Shown piece by piece: positions 6,178 through 9,783 of a DNA stretch of 9,783 nt. The stretch spans positions 1 to 9,783 of the forward strand of contig JANYCM010000360.1 of NCBI GenBank assembly GCA_025360285.1, written 5' to 3'. The notes beneath the pieces were generated by a model. The model saw only the letters and a program-made list of their open reading frames with translations. It ran no database searches and was not told where the DNA came from. The DNA comes from Sphingomonadales bacterium. Its GTDB lineage: Bacteria > Pseudomonadota > Alphaproteobacteria > Sphingomonadales > Sphingomonadaceae. The stretch's first letter is position 1; each line of letters opens with the position of its first letter. Made by a program: the position numbers and the translations under genes.

Positions 6178-7773
6178 TTAAATACTGAGCGTCGCCGGGC
6201 GGCGGGCGCCCAGCCAGCGGGACACCATCAGCCGCACCAGCGTGACAGCGGTGAACACCGATGTGGCGATGCCGATCGACAGCACCACGGCAAAGCCCTT
6301 CACCGGGCCCGAGCCGAAGATGAACATGATGATGGCGACGATGATGTTGAGGCTGTTGGCGTCCCAGATCGTCCGCGTCGCATCGCGAAAGCCGACTTCG
6401 ACCGAGGCAAAGACACCGCGGCCCTTGCGCTGTTCCTCGCGGATACGCTCGTTGATGAGGACGTTGGCATCAACGGCGGCACCGATGGTCAGGACCAGCC
6501 CGGCGATGCCCGGCAAGGTCAGCGTGAAGCCGCCCGCCGACATGATGCCCAGAATCATGATGACATTGATGAACAGCGCGATCACCGAATAGACGCCAAA
6601 GCGCCCATAGGTGGCGATCATCAGCAGCGACACCGCCAGCACCGCGACAGTGGCGGCAATGGTGCCGGCGCGGATCGAATCGGCCCCCAGGTCCGGCCCG
6701 ACCGTGCGTTCTTCAACGACCTTCAATTCCACCGGCAGCTTGCCCGACCGCAGCAGGATCGCCAGTTCATTGGCGGTCTGGGTCGTGTAGCTGCCCGAAA
6801 TGATGCCCGAACCGCCCAGGATCGGCTCGTTGATGTTGGCGACCGAAATCACCTTGTTGTCGAGGACGATAGCAAAGGGCTTGCCGACATTTTCCTGCGT
6901 CACCTGGGCAAAGCGCCGCCCACCCGTTGAATCGAAGCGGAAGCTGACCGCCGGCGCGCCATTCTGGTCCTGGCTGACCTGGCTGTCGATCAGCTGGTCA
7001 CCGGTAATGACAGCGCGGCGCTTGAGCACCGTTGGCGCGCCGCTGATGTTCGGCAGGATCTGGCTGCCTGGCGGCACATGGCCCTGCGCGACTTCATTGG
7101 GATCGGCGCCAACATCGACCAGCTTGAATTCCAGTTTGGCGGTCTTGCCGATCAGCGCCTTCAGCGCCGACGGATCCTGCAGGCCGGGCACCTGGACGAC
7201 GATGCGGTTCGACCCCTGGCGCACGATGGTCGGTTCCCGCGTGCCCAGTTCATCGATGCGCTTGCGGATGACTTCGACCGCCTGCGCCATGGCATTATCG
7301 ATCGATTGCGCCACGCCGGCATCGGTTTCCGTGAGGACGATCTTGTTGCCATCGACGACATTGACTTCGACATCGCGCGCGCCCGACAATCCGGACAGCG
7401 GCCGCGTCACCTTGCGCAATGTCTCGACAGCGGCATCGAGCCGCGCCGGATCGGTGACGATCAGGCTGAGCTGGCTGTTGGCGGTGGACATGTCGGTGTA
7501 GGCAACCGCGCCGCCATCGGCCTGGCGCAATTCGTTGCGCACGGTTTCTTCAAGGCTTTCCAGCTTGGTCTTGCGCACATCATCGGTGCTGGCTTCCAGC
7601 ATCAGATGCGAACCGCCGCGCAGATCAAGCCCCAGGCTGAGCTGTTTCGACGGCAGGAACGACGGGATCAGCGCAAGCTGACGATCGGGAATGAAATTCG
7701 GCGCGGCGAACAACAGCCCCAGCGCGATGGTGGCGAGGATCGTCCAGATCTTCCAATTGGGAAAGTCCAGCAA
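6178..7773 (-). CDS. secD: Protein translocase subunit SecD, TTG start
   Basis: This is the larger SecDF subunit: 531 residues with a first membrane helix at about 8-27. A long periplasmic region with the P1 head and base domains (about 30-365) follows, then five C-terminal helices. Diagnostic motifs are LGLDLRGGSHLMLE (47-60), VIRKRIDELGTREP (168-181), QGSNRIVVQVPG (186-197), LLRSGKLPV (340-348), TVGPDLG (357-363) and GAAVDANVLINERIREE (431-447). Asp435 in the last motif corresponds to the proton-pathway Asp340 of Thermus SecDF. Translation must start at TTG (7771-7773) or later. An in-frame TGA, which is also the yajC stop codon, lies one codon upstream, and the next residues LDFPNWK fit the usual SecD start. 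No good ribosome-binding site is seen, so translation is probably coupled to yajC. Confidence 0.97.
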   Translation of the reverse strand: MLDFPNWKIWTILATIALGLLFAAPNFIPDRQLALIPSFLPSKQLSLGLDLRGGSHLMLEASTDDVRKTKLESLEETVRNELRQADGGAVAYTDMSTANSQLSLIVTDPARLDAAVETLRKVTRPLSGLSGARDVEVNVVDGNKIVLTETDAGVAQSIDNAMAQAVEVIRKRIDELGTREPTIVRQGSNRIVVQVPGLQDPSALKALIGKTAKLEFKLVDVGADPNEVAQGHVPPGSQILPNISGAPTVLKRRAVITGDQLIDSQVSQDQNGAPAVSFRFDSTGGRRFAQVTQENVGKPFAIVLDNKVISVANINEPILGGSGIISGSYTTQTANELAILLRSGKLPVELKVVEERTVGPDLGADSIRAGTIAATVAVLAVSLLMIATYGRFGVYSVIALFINVIMILGIMSAGGFTLTLPGIAGLVLTIGAAVDANVLINERIREEQRKGRGVFASVEVGFRDATRTIWDANSLNIIVAIIMFIFGSGPVKGFAVVLSIGIATSVFTAVTLVRLMVSRWLGARRPATLSI

Positions 7774-7776
7774 GGA

Positions 7777-8127
7777 TCAGGCTTTCGCGTCGTTCGCGGC
7801 GGCCGGCAGCCCGCGGGTGCGGACATCGGCCAGCGTCGCCTTCAGCGCCTTGACCTTGACGGTGGGGGCGATCTCGATTTCGACTTCGCCGTCGCTGACC
7901 TTGATGACCTTGCCGATCAGGCCGCCACCGGTGACGACTTCATCACCCTTCTTCACGGCATCGATCAGCGCCCGGTGCGCCTTGGCGCGCTGCTGCTGCG
8001 GCCGGATCATCAGGAAATAGAAGATCGCGAAAATCGCGACATAGGGCAGGAAGGCAATAAGGCCGACGGCGCCATTGCCGGCGGCACCGCCCGCAGCTGC
8101 CTGGGCAAAGGCCGGAGTTGCAAACAT
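7777..8127 (-). CDS. yajC: Preprotein translocase subunit YajC
   Basis: YajC is a small single-pass inner-membrane protein that associates with SecD and SecF. This protein is 116 residues, the normal size. An Ala/Gly-rich N-terminus is followed by a transmembrane helix at about 21-41 (GLIAFLPYVAIFAIFYFLM), then the family signature FLMIRPQQQRAKAH (38-51). A cytoplasmic domain contains GDEVVTGGGLIGKV (61-74) and KVKALKATLADV (91-102). The frame is open to 8619, but the ATG at 8127 is correct. It follows GAGAAAG, and the family's MF-A-TPAFAQAAAG start appears exactly there. The longer version would only add a frame opposite the DUF815 gene. First gene of yajC-secD-secF; its stop is three bases before the secD start. 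Confidence 0.96.
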   Translation of the reverse strand: MFATPAFAQAAAGGAAGNGAVGLIAFLPYVAIFAIFYFLMIRPQQQRAKAHRALIDAVKKGDEVVTGGGLIGKVIKVSDGEVEIEIAPTVKVKALKATLADVRTRGLPAAANDAKA

Positions 8128-8237
8128 CAAAACAGCTTTCTCGGGTCCGGATTGGACAGGTGCGCGCTCTAGCTTGTCAGCAGCGTCGGCGCAACGGGGC
8201 GGTTGCGGGGAGCGCCGGGTTCGTCCAACCTTGCCCG
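8128..8237. promoter_or_regulatory. Divergent promoter region between yajC and the DUF815 ATPase
   Basis: These 110 bp must carry the promoter of the yajC-secD-secF operon (minus strand) and that of the ATPase gene (plus strand). On the minus strand CTGACA (about 8176-8181) resembles a -35 element, but no matching -10 stands out. On the plus strand no clear pair is visible. The assignment rests on gene orientation. Confidence 0.4.
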
Positions 8238-9044
8238 ATGACCGAACCCCTTGATCGCATCGCCGCCGCGCTCGACCGACTGGCACCGCCGCCGGCCAAC
8301 AGCGATGCCGCGACCGGCCACTGGTTTGTCTGGGGGCCGCAGGGCCTCGCCGCCGTGCCGCCGCCGCGCGCCAACCCCTTGGCGCTTTATGCCGGTGTCG
8401 ATGCCCAAAAGGCGCAATTGTTCGAAAATGCCCGCCGCCATGCCACCGCCTTGCCGGCGCATGACGTGTTGTTGTGGGGCGCGCGCGGTATGGGCAAAAG
8501 TTCGCTGGTCCGCGCCGTCCATGCGGCGCTGGTTGCCGATGGCGCCGATGTGGCACTGGTGCAGGTGGCGCAGCCCGATCTTGCCAGCCTGCCACAATTG
8601 TTCGGCCAGCTGGCGGCAACCCGGCGCCGCTTCACGATATTCCTCGATGACCTGTCGCTGGCGGGCGATGATGGTGAAGTCCACGCCCTGCGATCCCTGC
8701 TCGATGGCGGGGTGATGGCGCGGCCCGATCATCTCCGGCTGGCGGTGACCTCCAACCGCCGCAATCTGGTGCCGGGGCAGTTCGCCGACACCGATGCCAT
8801 CAACCCGCGCGATACCCGCGACGACCAATTGGCGCTGGCCGATCGTTTCGGGCTCAGGTTGGGTTTTCACAATTGTGATCAACCGACCTATCTGGCGATC
8901 GCCCAAGGCTATGCCACAGCCTTTGGCCTGGCCTTTGATGCAGCGGCGGCGCTGGCCTGGGCGGCAGGGCGCGGGACGCGATCGGGGCGGACGGCGTGGC
9001 AATTCACCGTCGAAAGCGCCGGGGCGCAAGGGGTCATGCTGTAA
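8238..9044 (+). CDS. DUF815-family P-loop ATPase (AAA-like)
   Basis: This 268-residue cytoplasmic protein has a Walker A motif GARGMGKS (81-88) and a Walker B motif FLDDLS (135-140). It also has the sensor-like VTSNRRNLVP (170-179) and ALADRFGL (199-206). This set, with LLDGGVMARPDHLRLAVTSNRR-type order, is characteristic of DUF815 ATPases, distant AAA+ relatives of unknown function found widely in proteobacteria. No DNA-binding or membrane part is visible. The frame is open from 8118, but that would overlap yajC and add 40 residues unlike the family. ATG 8238 (MTEPLDRIAAALDRLA) gives a natural N-terminal helix and is preferred, though it has only a weak ribosome-binding site. The gene is divergent from yajC by 110 bp. 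A role in export has not been shown; the linkage may be only positional. Confidence 0.87.
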   Translation: MTEPLDRIAAALDRLAPPPANSDAATGHWFVWGPQGLAAVPPPRANPLALYAGVDAQKAQLFENARRHATALPAHDVLLWGARGMGKSSLVRAVHAALVADGADVALVQVAQPDLASLPQLFGQLAATRRRFTIFLDDLSLAGDDGEVHALRSLLDGGVMARPDHLRLAVTSNRRNLVPGQFADTDAINPRDTRDDQLALADRFGLRLGFHNCDQPTYLAIAQGYATAFGLAFDAAAALAWAAGRGTRSGRTAWQFTVESAGAQGVML

Positions 9045-9117
9045 GGCTGGACAGGAGGACTGGACGGGACTGGCAAAAGCTGACACTTTCCAAAATGCAA
9101 TGACGTCGACCGCGATT

Positions 9118-9123
9118 GGGGAG
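9118..9123 (+). promoter_or_regulatory. Ribosome-binding site of the DUF3011-like gene
   Basis: GGGGAG lies seven bases before the ATG at 9131 and fixes the start of the edge-truncated gene. The product begins with a clear signal peptide from that ATG. Confidence 0.6.
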
Positions 9124-9130
9124 CGTGCGG

Positions 9131-9783
9131 ATGTTCAGGATCTTTACGGTTTTTTGCCTGATGCTGGGCGGCCTGTTCGCGAGTGCCGCACCGGCGGCCG
9201 CACAGAATTACGGCTATGGCGGCGGCGGCGGAAACGCCCCGATGATCACCTGCCAGTCGCTGAATTATCAACCGGCGCGCTGCAATGTCCGGCTGGGCGG
9301 CGGCGGCGCCGCCTTCCTGCGCCAGACCATTGCCGGCGAATGCGGGCCGCTGGGCAGCAACTGGGGCTGGGATGACAATGGCATCTGGGTGCGCGGCGGC
9401 TGCCAAGGCCTGTTCGCCATCAAATATCCGCCAGGTAACGGCGGTGGCTATGCGCCGCCACCGCCGCCCCCCGGTGGCAATTTCCGCTCGGTGCGCTGCG
9501 AAAGCATCAACTATCGCCCGGCGCGCTGTGCGATGGATGTCTATGGCCCGCCGCAATTGCAGCGGGTGAATGGTGGCACCTGCATCCAGGGCCAGACCTG
9601 GGGCTGGGACCGCGGCGGCATCTGGGTCAATAATGGCTGCCGGGCGGACTTCCTTGTGGGCGGCAATCCCGGCGGCGGTGGCCCCGGCATCGGCAACGGC
9701 GCTGGCTGGAATGGCGGCGGTGGTGGCCGCATCATCGAATGCAGCAGCTGGCAATATCAACCAGCGCGCTGCCCGGCGCCGAC
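9131..9783 (+). CDS. Secreted protein with repeated DUF3011-like modules (3' end outside window)
   Basis: The frame is open from ATG 9131 to the window edge: 217 complete codons and no stop. Residues 1-24 form a signal peptide (MFRIFTVFCLMLGGLFASAAPAAA, read in two parts: a basic start, then a hydrophobic core) with cleavage before Gln25. The mature part repeats a four-Cys module: 39-97, 121-176, and a third starting at 202. Each module opens C-x-S-x-x-Y-x-P-A-R-C and later has W-G-W-D-x-x-G-I-W-V and a final Cys. Cys positions are 41/51/71/91, 123/133/151/170 and 204/214. This matches DUF3011 (typical 'WG.D..GIWV..GC' signature), a family of extracytoplasmic proteins of unknown function. Modules are joined by Gly-rich linkers and one Pro6 run (109-114). 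Paired cysteines suggest disulfides formed in the periplasm or outside the cell. Confidence 0.8.
   Translation, partial: MFRIFTVFCLMLGGLFASAAPAAAQNYGYGGGGGNAPMITCQSLNYQPARCNVRLGGGGAAFLRQTIAGECGPLGSNWGWDDNGIWVRGGCQGLFAIKYPPGNGGGYAPPPPPPGGNFRSVRCESINYRPARCAMDVYGPPQLQRVNGGTCIQGQTWGWDRGGIWVNNGCRADFLVGGNPGGGGPGIGNGAGWNGGGGGRIIECSSWQYQPARCPAP

Noticed and set aside
5635..6930. Long plus-strand frame opposite secF and secD (431 codons)
   Set aside because: It lies wholly antisense to two certain genes, and its product is a low-complexity mix rich in His, Arg, Gln and Asp, as expected from the reverse strand of GC-rich coding DNA.
7078..8172. Long plus-strand frame opposite secD and yajC (364 codons)
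   Set aside because: Antisense to secD and yajC, no recognised domain, and typical shadow composition.
8118..8237. Extended N-terminus of the DUF815 ATPase
   Set aside because: It would overlap yajC and adds an Arg-rich stretch unlike the family; ATG 8238 is a better start.
8128..8619. Extended N-terminus of YajC
   Set aside because: The open frame is only the reverse of the ATPase gene; the family start and the ribosome-binding site are at 8127.
8909..9760. Minus-strand frame of 283 codons opposite the ATPase end and the DUF3011-like gene
   Set aside because: Composition is dominated by Ala and the plus-strand frame from 9131 has a signal peptide and repeated cysteine modules.
1..9783. 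Mobile elements, CRISPR arrays, phage or defence genes
   Set aside because: No transposase, integrase, regular spaced repeats, or terminal inverted repeats with target duplications were seen. The only larger repeat is the PEP-CTERM gene pair.

Overview
The window reads as ordinary chromosomal DNA of a GC-rich alphaproteobacterium, most likely a member of the Sphingomonadales. The clues are two secreted proteins ending in the PEPxxWA form of the PEP-CTERM signal (typical of sphingomonads), an alphaproteobacterial-type promoter (TTGACC, 17 bp, CTATAG) before an elongator tRNA-Met, and a yajC-secD-secF operon whose SecF has the GYSLNDK motif. This placement is inference; no 16S or other marker gene is present.

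Layout. Positions 80-156 hold tRNA-Met(CAT) on the minus strand, with its promoter at 187-215. A plus-strand type III L-asparaginase/isoaspartyl peptidase (290-1228) converges on a minus-strand block: a small winged-helix regulator (1238-1708) and two tandem 225-residue PEPxxWA-CTERM proteins (1876-2553 and 2626-3303). A 336-bp divergent intergenic region follows. On the plus strand are a nitronate monooxygenase-family flavoprotein (3640-4605), a 39-codon membrane ORF overlapping its stop by ATGA (4602-4721), and a very acidic DUF3775 protein (4775-5176). A hairpin with a minus-strand U-tract (5178-5206) separates these from the convergent yajC-secD-secF operon (minus strand, 8127 down to 5212). 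Divergent from yajC is a DUF815-type P-loop ATPase (8238-9044). The window ends inside a secreted protein with repeated DUF3011-like cysteine modules (from 9131).

How the genes work together. YajC, SecD and SecF form the accessory complex that uses the proton gradient to complete Sec-dependent export. The two PEP-CTERM proteins and the DUF3011 protein carry apparent Sec signal peptides, so they should be clients of that route. The asparaginase and the NMO-like enzyme are stand-alone metabolic genes. I see no mobile element, CRISPR array, phage gene or defence module.

The items most worth a second look are the mosaic divergence of the PEP-CTERM pair (conserved ends, strongly diverged middle), the overlapping 39-codon membrane ORF, and the DUF3011-like repeat protein running off the edge. 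No convincing new multi-gene system is visible.
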